Source: Streptomyces sp. CB02056
Lineage (GTDB): Bacteria; Actinomycetota; Actinomycetes; Streptomycetales; Streptomycetaceae
Assembly: GCF_001905545.1 (NCBI RefSeq)
Contig: NZ_LIPD01000026.1
Location: forward strand, 1-64,000
Reading direction: 5' to 3'
Length of the DNA: 64,000 nt
In this document: positions 25,876-34,417 of the stretch, piece after piece
Layout of the letters: the number at the start of each line of letters is the position of its first letter
Position numbering within the stretch: position 1 is the stretch's first letter
The notes under the pieces: generated by a model
Seen by the model: the letters and a program-made list of their open reading frames with translations, nothing else
The model's database searches: none
What the model was told of the DNA's origin: nothing
Program-made: the position numbers and the translations under genes

Positions 25876-27180
25876 GTGGCAACGGTTTTGACGGTGGTCG
25901 GCATCCTGGTCTTCGTCATCGGGCTGCTCGTCTCGATCGCCTGGCACGAACTCGGCCACCTCTCCACGGCCAAGCTGTTCGGCATCCGGGTGCCCCAGTA
26001 CATGGTCGGCTTCGGCCCGACCCTCTGGTCGCGCCGGAAGGGCGAGACCGAGTACGGCATCAAGGCGATCCCGTTCGGCGGGTACATCCGGATGATCGGG
26101 ATGTTCCCGCCGGGCGAGGACGGCCGGATCACCAAGCGCAGCAGTTCGCCCTGGCGCACCATGATCGAGGACGCCCGCGAGGCCTCCTACGAGGAGCTCC
26201 AGGAGGGTGACGAGAGCCGGCTCTTCTACACCCGCAAGCCGTGGAAGCGCATGATCGTGATGTTCGCCGGGCCGTTCATGAACCTGGTCCTGGCGTTCGG
26301 GCTCTTCCTGACCGTCATGATGGGCTTCGGCGTCTCGATGACGGTGCCGACCATCGGCTCGGTCGCCCAGTGCGTGGTCAAGGCCGGTCAGCCCACCGAC
26401 ACCTGCCCCGCCGACGCGCCCAAGACCCCGGCCAACGAGGTGGGGCTGCGCCAGGGCGACAAGGTGCTCTCCTTCGACGGCGACCGGATCCGCGACTACG
26501 ACCAGCTCCAGGCGGACATCCGGAAGTCGGCCGGCAAGCAGGTGGCGATCGTCGTGGAGCGCGGTGGCGAGCGGCTCACCTTCACGCCCACCATCGCCGT
26601 CAACGACGTGCAGAAGTACGACGGCAAGGGCGTGCCGCTGAAGGGCCAGACCGTGCAGGCCGGGTTCCTCGGGTTCACCCCGAAGAGCGAAACCGTCCAG
26701 CTCGGCTTCGGGCAGTCGGTGGACCGGATGTACGACATGGCCGAGAACGGGGTGAAGTCGCTGGCCGCCCTGCCGGGCAAGATCCCCGGGCTGTGGAACG
26801 CCGTCGTCGGCGACGCCCCGCGCGACCCGGACTCCCCGGTCGGCATGGTCGGCGCGGCCCGGGTCAGCGGTGAGGTCTTCTCGCTCGACCTGCCCGCCAC
26901 CCAGCGGATCGCGTTCTTCGTGAACCTGCTGGCCGGCATCAACCTGTCGCTCTTCCTCTTCAACATGCTGCCGCTGCTCCCGCTGGACGGCGGGCACATC
27001 GCCGGCGCGGCCTGGGAGGCGGTCCGGCGCCGCTTCGCACAGCTGTTCAGGCGGCCCGACCCGGGCCCGTTCGACGTCGCCAGGCTGATGCCGGTGGCGT
27101 ACGTGGTGGCCAGCATCTTCATCGGCTTCACGCTCCTGGTGATGGTCGCCGACCTGGTGAACCCGGTGAAGATCAGTTAG
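25876..27180 (+). CDS. RseP/Rip1-type site-2 zinc metalloprotease
   Basis: The 434-residue intramembrane protease has HELGH at residues 24-28 in the first membrane segment and LPLLPLDGGH near residue 370, supplying the zinc ligands. A PDZ domain lies between (LRQGDKVLSFDGDRIRDYDQLQ). Rip1/RseP proteins cleave membrane-bound anti-sigma factors and other proteins within the bilayer. GTG 25876 follows GGAGGA. It sits between dxr and ispG, as in many actinobacteria and proteobacteria, without a mechanistic link to isoprenoid synthesis. Substrates in this organism are unknown. Confidence 0.95.
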   Translation: MATVLTVVGILVFVIGLLVSIAWHELGHLSTAKLFGIRVPQYMVGFGPTLWSRRKGETEYGIKAIPFGGYIRMIGMFPPGEDGRITKRSSSPWRTMIEDAREASYEELQEGDESRLFYTRKPWKRMIVMFAGPFMNLVLAFGLFLTVMMGFGVSMTVPTIGSVAQCVVKAGQPTDTCPADAPKTPANEVGLRQGDKVLSFDGDRIRDYDQLQADIRKSAGKQVAIVVERGGERLTFTPTIAVNDVQKYDGKGVPLKGQTVQAGFLGFTPKSETVQLGFGQSVDRMYDMAENGVKSLAALPGKIPGLWNAVVGDAPRDPDSPVGMVGAARVSGEVFSLDLPATQRIAFFVNLLAGINLSLFLFNMLPLLPLDGGHIAGAAWEAVRRRFAQLFRRPDPGPFDVARLMPVAYVVASIFIGFTLLVMVADLVNPVKIS

Positions 27181-27232
27181 GGCGTTCGGGTACCACGGGT
27201 GTGCTGGGCGCCGTTGCGGTGCCGTACCGTGG

Positions 27233-27283
27233 AGGCCGGGTGCGCGATCGTCAGCGCGCCCGGCCTCGGCCGTGTCACGGCCG
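27233..27283 (+). other. Two tandem hairpins upstream of ispG
   Basis: The first stem pairs 27233-27245 with 27254-27266 (13 bp, one G-T-type position). The second, CGGCCGTG.CACGGCCG, spans 27267-27283. They fill the 143-bp protease-ispG gap and could be a weak terminator or a structured ispG leader. Confidence 0.5.
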
Positions 27284-27323
27284 GGCGGTCGACCACACCT
27301 CAACCCCGGGGAACCCTGCGCAC

Positions 27324-28484
27324 ATGACCGCGATCTCGCTCGGTATTCCGTCCCTGCCGCTCAAGCCGCTGGCCAAGCGCCGCTACTCCCGGCAGATCAT
27401 GGTCGGCAACGTGCCGGTCGGCGGCGACGCCCCGGTCTCGGTGCAGTCGATGACCACCACGGTCACCTCCGACATCAACGCCACGCTGCAGCAGATCGCC
27501 CAGCTCACCGCGTCCGGCTGCCAGATCGTCCGGGTCGCCGTCCCCACGCAGGACGACGCCGACGCGCTGCCGATCATCGCCAAGAAGTCGCAGATCCCGG
27601 TCATCGCGGACATCCACTTCCAGCCGAAGTACGTCTTCGCCGCGATCGACGCCGGCTGCGCCGCGGTGCGCGTGAACCCGGGCAACATCAAGCAGTTCGA
27701 CGACAAGGTCGGCGAGATCGCCAAGGCCGCCAAGGACGCGGGCGTGCCGATCCGGATCGGCGTCAACGCCGGCTCGCTGGACAAGCGCCTGCTGGAGAAG
27801 TACGGCCGGGCCACCCCGGAGGCGCTGGTCGAGTCGGCGCTGTGGGAGTGCTCGCTGTTCGAGGAGCACGACTTCCGCGACATCAAGATCTCGGTCAAGC
27901 ACAACGACCCGGTCGTGATGATCAACGCCTACCGCCAGCTCGCCGCCGCGTGCGACTACCCGCTGCACCTCGGCGTGACCGAGGCCGGGCCGGCCTTCCA
28001 GGGCACCATCAAGTCGGCGGTCGCCTTCGGCGCGCTGCTGGCCGAGGGCATCGGCGACACCATCCGGGTCTCGCTCTCCGCCCCGCCGGCCGAGGAGATC
28101 AAGGTCGGCAACCAGATCCTGGAGTCGCTCGGGCTGCGCGAGCGCGGCCTGGAGATCGTCTCCTGCCCGTCCTGCGGGCGCGCCCAGGTGGACGTCTACA
28201 AGCTCGCGGAGGAGGTCACCGCCGGGCTGGAGGGCATGGAGGTGCCGCTGCGGGTGGCCGTCATGGGCTGCGTCGTGAACGGCCCGGGCGAGGCCCGGGA
28301 GGCCGACCTCGGGGTCGCCTCCGGCAACGGCAAGGGCCAGATCTTCGTCAAGGGCGAGGTCATCAAGACCGTTCCGGAGTCGAAGATCGTCGAGACCCTG
28401 ATCGAGGAGGCCCTCAAGCTCGCCGAGCAGATGCAGGCGGCGGGTGTCGAGGCGGGGGCGCCGACCGTGGTCGCCGGGGAGTGA
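27324..28484 (+). CDS. ispG: 4-hydroxy-3-methylbut-2-en-1-yl diphosphate synthase
   Basis: The 386-residue [4Fe-4S] enzyme (GcpE) converts MEcPP to HMBPP in the MEP pathway. It has the TIM-barrel opening VSVQSMTTTVTSDINATLQQI, VIADIHFQPKYV and RVNPGN, and the C-terminal cluster ligands in SCPSCGRAQVD and VMGCVVNGPGEAREAD, all hallmarks of the family. ATG 27324 follows GGGGAACCC. It is the third gene of dxr - protease - ispG and ends at a hairpin pair, the stronger at 28578-28607. Confidence 0.97.
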   Translation: MTAISLGIPSLPLKPLAKRRYSRQIMVGNVPVGGDAPVSVQSMTTTVTSDINATLQQIAQLTASGCQIVRVAVPTQDDADALPIIAKKSQIPVIADIHFQPKYVFAAIDAGCAAVRVNPGNIKQFDDKVGEIAKAAKDAGVPIRIGVNAGSLDKRLLEKYGRATPEALVESALWECSLFEEHDFRDIKISVKHNDPVVMINAYRQLAAACDYPLHLGVTEAGPAFQGTIKSAVAFGALLAEGIGDTIRVSLSAPPAEEIKVGNQILESLGLRERGLEIVSCPSCGRAQVDVYKLAEEVTAGLEGMEVPLRVAVMGCVVNGPGEAREADLGVASGNGKGQIFVKGEVIKTVPESKIVETLIEEALKLAEQMQAAGVEAGAPTVVAGE

Positions 28485-28577
28485 GGGGCCGCGGGGGGAG
28501 CGGCCCCCGCGCAGCGTGTTTCCGACAGCCGTAGGTTGTCCTGACCGTGCGGGAGCGTCCGCGCGGTGTTTTCCGGA

Positions 28578-28607
28578 AGCGGGGCCGTCCGTTCGCGGAC
28601 GGCCCCG
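28578..28607. terminator. Terminator after ispG
   Basis: GCGGGGCCGTCCG (28578-28590) pairs perfectly with 28595-28607 around TTCG. A smaller GC stem at 28491-28510 precedes it. Confidence 0.85.
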
Positions 28608-28674
28608 CGGCCGTAGCCGGGTGGGGCCACGGAGTAGGGTGCGGCCAGAGTCGTCTCAGTGAGGTGCTGTCCCG

Positions 28675-29568
28675 ATGCTCGATCGCGGTGTGATGCTCCC
28701 GAGCTCCTTCCAGGCCGCCCGGGCCCTGGCCACCACCCGCGTGCTGGAGCCGCCGGACCTGCCGGAGGCCCTGGAGATCCTCCACCGCGACCCGGTGGCC
28801 AACGCCTTCGTCGCGACCAGGGTCGAGGCCGTCGGGCTGGACCCGTGGCGGCTCGGCGGGGAGATGTGGGGCTGGTACGACGGGGACGGCGTGCTGGGCG
28901 CGCTCTGCTACGCCGGGGCGAACCTGGTCCTGGTCGACGCCGGGCCGGAAGCGGTCGCGGCGTTCGCGGAACGGGCCCGCCGCCAGGGGCGGCGCTGCTC
29001 CTCGATCGTCGGGCCGGCGGCGGCCACGGCGGCCTTCTGGGCACTGCTGGAGCGCAGTTGGGGCCCGCCCCGGGACGTACGGGCGCACCAGCCGCTGATG
29101 GCGACCTCGGTGCCGTCGGCGGAGATCGCGCCGGATCCGCTGGTGCGGAGGGTGCGGCGCAACGAGGTCGAGACCCTGATGCCGGCCTGCGTGGCGATGT
29201 TCACCGAGGAGGTGGGAGTGTCGCCGCTCGCCGGGGACGGAGGGCTCCTCTACCAGGCCCGGGTGGCCGAACTCGTGTCCACCGGACGGTCGTTCGCGCG
29301 GTTCGGCGAGGACGGGCAGGTCGTCTTCAAGGCGGAGATCGGGGCGGTGACGGAGGGGGCCTGCCAGATCCAGGGGGTCTGGGTCGCTCCGGAGCACCGG
29401 GGGCGGGGGCTCTCCGAGACGGGGATGGCGGCGGTCCTGGAGGTCGCGTTGCGGGAGGTGGCGCCGGTGGTGTCGCTGTACGTCAACGACTTCAACCTGC
29501 GGGCCCGGGCCGCGTACCGGCGGGTGGGGTTCCAGGAGGTCGGGGCGTTCATGAGCGTGCTGTTCTGA
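28675..29568 (+). CDS. DUF4081/GNAT-family N-acetyltransferase
   Basis: The 297-residue protein has an N-terminal DUF4081-type half (LEILHRDPVANAFVATRVEA, GALCYAGANLVLV) and a C-terminal GNAT domain with the acetyl-CoA-binding motif GVWVAPEHRGRGLSETGMAAVLE and the closing SLYVNDFNLRARAAYRRVGFQEVG. I recall this fusion occurring next to ispG in streptomycetes; the acceptor substrate is unknown. ATG 28675 follows GAGGTG; ATG 28693 is an alternative. A small hairpin at 29570-29585 follows the stop. Confidence 0.88.
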   Translation: MLDRGVMLPSSFQAARALATTRVLEPPDLPEALEILHRDPVANAFVATRVEAVGLDPWRLGGEMWGWYDGDGVLGALCYAGANLVLVDAGPEAVAAFAERARRQGRRCSSIVGPAAATAAFWALLERSWGPPRDVRAHQPLMATSVPSAEIAPDPLVRRVRRNEVETLMPACVAMFTEEVGVSPLAGDGGLLYQARVAELVSTGRSFARFGEDGQVVFKAEIGAVTEGACQIQGVWVAPEHRGRGLSETGMAAVLEVALREVAPVVSLYVNDFNLRARAAYRRVGFQEVGAFMSVLF

Positions 29569-29646
29569 GCGGCCCGTTCGGGCCGCGCGGGGCGCTGTTG
29601 GGATCTTCGGCCGCGCCGCGGGGCCGCTGGTAGTAACGTCCGGAGC

Positions 29647-30195
29647 ATGGATCAGCTGACCGGGGTGACGATCGGGGCCATCGACCTCGCGGACTGGGCG
29701 CCGCAGGCGCTGGAGGTCCAGGCGGTGGCGTTCGGGCTGACGCCCGAGGAGGTCGCGGTACGGCTGCACATCGTGGGGCGGCACGCCCAGCAGCCGGGGG
29801 TGATCGCGCTCGGGGCGATGAGCGGGGGGCGGCTGGTCGGGTTCGGGTACGGGATGCCCAACCAGCGGGAGCACTGGTGGAGCACGGTGATCGAGCCCTA
29901 CCTGGCCGCCCGCGGGTACGGGGACTGGCTGGACGGGGTCTTCGCCGTCACCGAACTGCACGTGCTGCCGGAGTTCCAGGGGCAGGGGGTCGGCTCGCGG
30001 ATCATCCGGACGCTGTGCGAGGGGTCGGGGCTGGAGCGGAGCATCCTCTCGGCGATCGACGCGGAGACGCCGGCGCGGCGGCTCTACCGGGCGCTGGGGT
30101 ACCGGGACCTGGCGCGGGCGGTGCGCTTCCCGGCGACGGACCGGCTGTACGCGGTGATGGGGGCGCCGTTGCCCCTGCGGGGGGCCGGGGGGTAA
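29647..30195 (+). CDS. GNAT-family N-acetyltransferase
   Basis: The 182-residue single-domain acetyltransferase has the acetyl-CoA P-loop region VTELHVLPEFQGQGVGSRIIRTL and the final beta-alpha unit ARRLYRALGYRDL. The ATG follows GGAGC almost directly, so ribosome spacing is short. It is separate from the upstream DUF4081-GNAT gene by 78 bp and convergent with the APH-like kinase gene (38 bp apart). The substrate cannot be told from sequence. Confidence 0.88.
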   Translation: MDQLTGVTIGAIDLADWAPQALEVQAVAFGLTPEEVAVRLHIVGRHAQQPGVIALGAMSGGRLVGFGYGMPNQREHWWSTVIEPYLAARGYGDWLDGVFAVTELHVLPEFQGQGVGSRIIRTLCEGSGLERSILSAIDAETPARRLYRALGYRDLARAVRFPATDRLYAVMGAPLPLRGAGG

Positions 30196-30233
30196 CTGCC
30201 GTCGAGGCGGGGGGAGTTGGCGGGCCCCGCGGG

Positions 30234-31151
30234 TCAGAGGGTGTCGGCGAACTCGAGGTAGAGCTCGGCGTCCTCGCGGCGGTCCGCGGTGAGGGCGCGG
30301 AGCGCGAGGTCGACGGCGCGGAAGAGGGTCCAGCCGCGGAGGCGGTCCTGGTCGACCTCGAGGGCTTCGGAGAGCCGGCCCAGGCGGCGGCGGACGGCGG
30401 CGGGGGCGCCGGGGGAACCGAACAGGGTGTCGGCGCGGTCCAGCGCCAGCCGGGCCAGGTCGTAGGCGCGTTCGCCGGCCAGCGGGCGCGGGTCGACGGC
30501 CAGCCAGGGGGCGCGGTCGGCGGCCAGGACGTTGCCGTGGTGGAAGTCGCCGTGCAGGAGGAAGGACTCCTCGGCGGAGCCGGCCAGGTCCCGGGCGGTG
30601 TCCAGGGCCTCGGCGATCAGCTGCCGCGCCTCGGCGGCGACGGGGTGGGGGAGTTCCGCGAGACGGGCGGCGGCGTCGACCCGCTGGGAGAGCGCGGGGA
30701 ACGGGTGGCCCTCGGGGAGCTCCGTCCAGAGGCGGTGCAGCAGGCTGGTGGCCTCCAGCATGGCCTTGGGCTCGGCGAGCGAGCGCAGCGGGATCCCGCC
30801 GTGGAGGCGTTCGAGCAGCAGGACGCCCTCGGCGGGGGCGGAGTCGAGCAGGAGGACGGCTCCGCGGCCGGCCCAGTGGGCCAGGGCGGTGTGCTCGTGG
30901 ATGGTCTCGGGGGTGGGGAATCCGACCTTGAGGACGGCGGGGGAGAGGTCGTCGCGGTGGACGTACGCGACGAGGCTGAGGCTGCCGCCGGGGTCGAGGA
31001 CCCGTTCCAGGGTGAGGTTCCAGGCGGCCAGGTGGGCGGCGGTCCTGGCGGGGAGGGTGGCGAGCCAGGGGTGGGCGGCTTCGCCTTGGGTGGCGGTGAC
31101 GCTGTGCGTCAGCCAGGTGGGGACGGTGATGGTGGGTTCGGCTCCCGACAT
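30234..31151 (-). CDS. APH(6)-like aminoglycoside/hydroxyurea phosphotransferase family protein
   Basis: The 305-residue kinase-fold protein has the APH catalytic loop LLHGDFHHGNVLAA with catalytic Asp and Asn, and a following VDPRP that takes the DFG-like place. The N-terminal lobe GGSLSLVAYVHRDDLSPAVLKV carries the ATP-binding Lys, and VLLLERLHGG follows. The overall pattern is that of the streptomycin 6-phosphotransferase / hydroxyurea phosphotransferase family. Whether it confers resistance or has a house-keeping substrate cannot be judged; no antibiotic biosynthesis genes are adjacent. Upstream of it is a repeat-rich gap. Confidence 0.85.
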   Translation of the reverse strand: MSGAEPTITVPTWLTHSVTATQGEAAHPWLATLPARTAAHLAAWNLTLERVLDPGGSLSLVAYVHRDDLSPAVLKVGFPTPETIHEHTALAHWAGRGAVLLLDSAPAEGVLLLERLHGGIPLRSLAEPKAMLEATSLLHRLWTELPEGHPFPALSQRVDAAARLAELPHPVAAEARQLIAEALDTARDLAGSAEESFLLHGDFHHGNVLAADRAPWLAVDPRPLAGERAYDLARLALDRADTLFGSPGAPAAVRRRLGRLSEALEVDQDRLRGWTLFRAVDLALRALTADRREDAELYLEFADTL

Positions 31152-31190
31152 GGGTCCATTGTGGGGGTTTGGGGTGGGGGGTGGGCTCTC

Positions 31191-31211
31191 GGGGGGGGGG
31201 GGGGGGGGGGG
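31191..31211 (+). repeat. 21-nt G homopolymer
   Basis: There is an uninterrupted run of 21 G residues in a G-rich stretch 40 bp upstream of the APH-like gene. It would form quadruplexes and is also a site where read errors are likely, so its exact length is uncertain. Confidence 0.8.
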
Positions 31212-31243
31212 TGGCTCCGGGGGTGGTCGCTCCGGGGGCTGGA

Positions 31244-31304
31244 TGATTTTCAGACTGCCGACCCTGGAGGTGGGGCGTTCAGATCGTTGGCAGTCTGAAA
31301 ATCA
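31244..31304. repeat. 16-bp perfect inverted repeat with 29-nt spacer
   Basis: TGATTTTCAGACTGCC at 31244-31259 is the exact reverse complement of 31289-31304. It is AT-richer than its surroundings and lies in the gap between the APH-like gene start and the end of the DUF4439 gene. It could be a distal terminator of the latter, a paired operator or a miniature mobile element. A related TTTTCAGACTG occurs at 63-73. Confidence 0.8.
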
Positions 31305-31430
31305 CCCGTCACGCCCCTCTCCGCGGCCACCCCCTGCGCCACCCCCTCCCGCAGCGCGTCCCTCTCGCTAGAGGGGAGGGGCGGGTGGGTGGGGGTGGGG
31401 GAGGGGGCCTTGGTGCGGGAGGTGGGGGCT

Positions 31431-31444
31431 GGGGGGGGGGGGGG
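31431..31444 (+). repeat. 14-nt G homopolymer
   Basis: This is a second G run in the same gap, inside a region of GGGGTGGGGG-type repeats. The rest of 31152-31518 holds no coding sequence that I can support. Confidence 0.8.
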
Positions 31445-31518
31445 TGTTGCGGGCGCGCGGGCTTTCGCCCGGCGCGCCCGCTGAGGGGGGTGTCAGAGGG
31501 GGGTGCCAGAAGGGGGTG

Positions 31519-32463
31519 TCAGGTGGGGATGCCCGGGAGGGCGGGGGTGGGGGCGCCCCAGGTGTGGGCGCGGAGGGTGGCTTCGCGGAGGGCGGTGGCG
31601 GCGAAGGGGCGGTAGGGGGTGGGGAGGGTGAGGAGCAGGTCGGCGTAGGTGGTGGTCAGGCGGGTTTCCAGGTGGACGGCGAGTTTGGCGGCGTCGGTGG
31701 GGGAGGTGACGGGGAAGGGGAGCTGGTAGCCGGCGGCGGCGGGGGTGGGGGCGGCGGTGACGGAGGTGAGGAGGCGTTGCCAGGCGTCGCGTTGGGCCTG
31801 GTGGGCGGCGTGGGTGGTGCGGGCGGCGGTGCGCTGGGGGTCGTCGGGGAGGTGGGCGCCGACCACGCCGTAGCCATAGACGGCGGCGTGTTCGGCGCTG
31901 AGGGCGGCTTGGAGGGCGGGGACGGCGGCGTTGGCGTCGGCGGCGCGTTCGGTGGTGGTGCTGCCGGCGGTGGTGGTGCCGTCGGGGGTTTTGACGGGGG
32001 TCTGGTCGCCGAGGGCCGCGGCGTGCAGGGCGTTGCCGGCGGAGACGGAGGCGAGCAGGCGGGCGAGGGGCGGGCTGACCTCGTCGAGGCCCTGGAGGTG
32101 GGACTCGGCGGTCCGGTGCTCCATGAGGGCCAGCTCGGGGAGGGTGGGGAGGGCGCGGGACGGGGTGCCGGTGGGGGAGGGGCTCGCGCTCGGCAGGCCC
32201 TGGGCGAGGGCGGCGCGGTGCCGGGCGGTGTCGTCGCGCAGCGGTTGGAGCAGGGCGGTCTGGGCGCCCGGGGCGGTGAGCAGGCTGTCGTAGGCGCCGA
32301 GCAGGAGGTCGGTGTCGGCGATCGCGCGCAGGCGGGCCGGGGTGTCGAGGTCGCGGGGTGGGGTGGGGCTGGCCGGGTGGGCGCCGTGGGGGTCGGCGGT
32401 GCAGGCGGTGAGGGTGGTGAGCAGTCCGAGGGCCAGGAAGGTCCGTCGGCTGGGCGGCTGCAT
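31519..32463 (-). CDS. Tat-exported lipoprotein with ferritin-like DUF4439 domain
   Basis: The protein of about 314 residues begins with a twin-arginine motif (SRRTFLALGLL) and lipobox LTAC, so it is likely exported folded and anchored to the outer face of the membrane by the following Cys. The C-terminal ~150 residues form a helical ferritin-like DUF4439 domain (ALQAALSAEHAAVYGYGVVGAHL; LETRLTTTYADLLL). An earlier helical repeat also looks ferritin-like, with Glu-His pairs (LMEHRTAESH). Metal binding is likely, though the function is undefined. ATG 32463 has GGAG 8 nt upstream; a GTG at 32472 is possible. It is divergent from rimP with a 284-bp gap. Confidence 0.82.
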   Translation of the reverse strand: MQPPSRRTFLALGLLTTLTACTADPHGAHPASPTPPRDLDTPARLRAIADTDLLLGAYDSLLTAPGAQTALLQPLRDDTARHRAALAQGLPSASPSPTGTPSRALPTLPELALMEHRTAESHLQGLDEVSPPLARLLASVSAGNALHAAALGDQTPVKTPDGTTTAGSTTTERAADANAAVPALQAALSAEHAAVYGYGVVGAHLPDDPQRTAARTTHAAHQAQRDAWQRLLTSVTAAPTPAAAGYQLPFPVTSPTDAAKLAVHLETRLTTTYADLLLTLPTPYRPFAATALREATLRAHTWGAPTPALPGIPT

Positions 32464-32747
32464 CGGGATCACTCCGGGCGGGTACGGGAGGACGGCCTCC
32501 CCGCCTGCCCTCGTTGGCGTGAATGATTACAGAATCCCCACGTTCCCGGGTGCGGTTCGGGGATGCCGTGCCGGGTGTGAGCTTGCTCGCAGTGGGTGGC
32601 GTGGGCGTGGTCGGCGGAGGTCCGGAATCGGTGGTTGGGGGCTTGACCGGATAGGCTTTGGGCCGAGCTGCCGTGACCCGGTGTGGCACACCGGGGGCGC
32701 GGGGCGACCTTCTGACAACAGCAGACGCGGCCGAGGAGTCCACCCGG

Positions 32748-33284
32748 ATGAGCACCACCCACACCGACCGGCTGCGAGCGTTGCTGGAGCCGCTGGCCGA
32801 GCAGGCCGGACTGGATCTGGAGGACGTCAGGGTCACCCGGGCGGGCAGCCGTCGGCAGGTGCAGATCGACGTCGACACCGACGGCGGCGTGGACATGGAC
32901 GCCATCGCCGAGTTCAGCCGGGTGGTCGGTGAGGCCCTGGACGAGTCGGACCTGATGGGGGACGACGCGTACCTGCTGGAGGTCGGCTCGCCGGGTGCGG
33001 AGCGTCCGCTGGTCCTGCCCCGGCACTGGCAGCGCGCCGAGGGTCGGCTGGCCAAGATCCACCTGGAGGACGGCGGGGAGATCGTCGCCCGGGTGCTGGA
33101 GGCCGACGAGGACGGCGCACTGGTCGAGGTGCAGCCGGTGAAGGGACGCGGCCGTCCGAAGGAGCGCCGTCTGGCGTACGCGGAGGTGGCCCGGGCGCGC
33201 GTCCAGGTCGAGTTCAACCGCAAGGACGACGAGCTCCTGGACGAGGCCGCGGACTTCGACGAGGGGGAGGACGGCGCCGAGTGA
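32748..33284 (+). CDS. rimP: Ribosome maturation factor RimP
   Basis: The 178-residue protein helps 30S subunit assembly. RimP signatures are LEPLAEQAGLDLEDVRV, VQIDVDTDGGVDMD, LLEVGSPGAERPL and a C-terminal beta-barrel (GRLAKIHLEDGGEIVARVLEAD). An acidic tail is usual in actinobacteria. ATG 32748 follows GAGGAG at 9 nt. It is the first gene of the nusA-infB cluster and overlaps none of its neighbours; nusA begins 55 bp later. TTGACC at 32643-32648 may be part of its promoter, but no good -10 is spaced from it. Confidence 0.93.
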   Translation: MSTTHTDRLRALLEPLAEQAGLDLEDVRVTRAGSRRQVQIDVDTDGGVDMDAIAEFSRVVGEALDESDLMGDDAYLLEVGSPGAERPLVLPRHWQRAEGRLAKIHLEDGGEIVARVLEADEDGALVEVQPVKGRGRPKERRLAYAEVARARVQVEFNRKDDELLDEAADFDEGEDGAE

Positions 33285-33339
33285 ACCCCCGGTGCCGTAC
33301 GACCATGACGAACGTGACGAAAGACGAGGAGGCGTAGCC

Positions 33340-34341
33340 GTGGACATCGACATGAGTGCCCTGCGCACGCTGGTCAACGAGAAGAACATCCCCTTCGACC
33401 TGCTGGTCGAGTCCATCGAGTCCGCCCTCCTCACCGCGTACCACCGCACCGAGGGCTCGCGCCGGCGGGCCCGGGTGAACCTGGACCGCAAGAGCGGCCA
33501 CGTCACCGTGTGGGCGATGGAGGACCCGGCGGAGCTGGACGAGGGCGTCGAGCCGAAGGAGTTCGACGACACCCCGAGCGGCTTCGGCCGGATCGCGTCC
33601 AGCATCGGCATCCAGGTGATGATGCAGCGTCTGCGCGACGCCGCGGACGACCAGACCTTCGGTGAGTACGCGGGCAAGGAGGGCGACATCGTCACCGGTG
33701 TCGTCCAGCAGGGCAACGACCCGAAGAACGTGCTGGTCGACATCGGCAAGCTGGAGGCCATCCTGCCGCCGCAGGAGCAGGTCCCGGGCGAGGACTACCG
33801 GCACGGCACCCGCCTGAAGTGCTACGTGGTGGCCGTGCGCCGCGGCGTGCGCGGGGCCTCGGTGACGCTGTCGCGCACCCACCCCAGCCTGGTGAAGAAG
33901 CTGTTCGCGCTGGAGGTCCCGGAGATCGCGGACGGCAGCGTGGAGATCGCGGCGATCGCCCGTGAGGCCGGCCACCGGACCAAGATCGCGGTCTGGTCGC
34001 GCCGCCAGGGCCTGAACGCCAAGGGCGCCTGCATCGGCCCGATGGGCTCCCGGGTGCGCGCCGTGATGGGCGAGCTGCACGGCGAGAAGATCGACATCGT
34101 CGACTGGTCCGAGGACCCCCGGGAGATGGTGGCCGCCGCCCTGTCGCCCGCACGGGTGACCAGCGTGGAGATCGTGGACGCCGCCCAGCGTTCCGCCCGG
34201 GTGATCGTGCCGGACTACCAGCTGTCGCTGGCGATCGGCAAGGAGGGGCAGAACGCCCGCCTGGCCGCGCGCCTGACCGGGTGGCGGATCGACATCCGGC
34301 CGGACACCGAGGTCCCCGCCGAGGAATCGCAGGCCCGGTAA
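33340..34341 (+). CDS. nusA: Transcription termination/antitermination factor NusA
   Basis: The 333-residue RNA-polymerase-binding factor has an N-terminal domain (SALRTLVNEKNIPFDLLVESIESALLTAYHR, outline), S1 domain (GDIVTGVVQQGNDPKNVLVDIG), and KH domains with ACIGPMGSRVRAVMGEL and SLAIGKEGQNARLAARLTGW. The short form without C-terminal acidic repeats is normal for actinobacteria. The GTG start has GAGGAGG 8 nt upstream. It is followed by ylxR and infB, the conserved order. Confidence 0.96.
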   Translation: MDIDMSALRTLVNEKNIPFDLLVESIESALLTAYHRTEGSRRRARVNLDRKSGHVTVWAMEDPAELDEGVEPKEFDDTPSGFGRIASSIGIQVMMQRLRDAADDQTFGEYAGKEGDIVTGVVQQGNDPKNVLVDIGKLEAILPPQEQVPGEDYRHGTRLKCYVVAVRRGVRGASVTLSRTHPSLVKKLFALEVPEIADGSVEIAAIAREAGHRTKIAVWSRRQGLNAKGACIGPMGSRVRAVMGELHGEKIDIVDWSEDPREMVAAALSPARVTSVEIVDAAQRSARVIVPDYQLSLAIGKEGQNARLAARLTGWRIDIRPDTEVPAEESQAR

Positions 34342-34417
34342 TCATCGTTGTCGTGTGCGCCCCTGCCGGTCCTCCGGGATCGGCGGGGCGGCGCCATGTC
34401 GCTTCGGAGGGGTAGAC

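Noticed and set aside
24169..27303. 1044-codon minus-strand frame across dxr and the protease
   Set aside because: It is antisense to two well-supported genes, with shadow composition.
30234..31151. APH-like gene as part of an antibiotic cluster
   Set aside because: The neighbours are acetyltransferases of core type and ispG/rimP; no biosynthetic genes are present, so a resistance role is not claimed.
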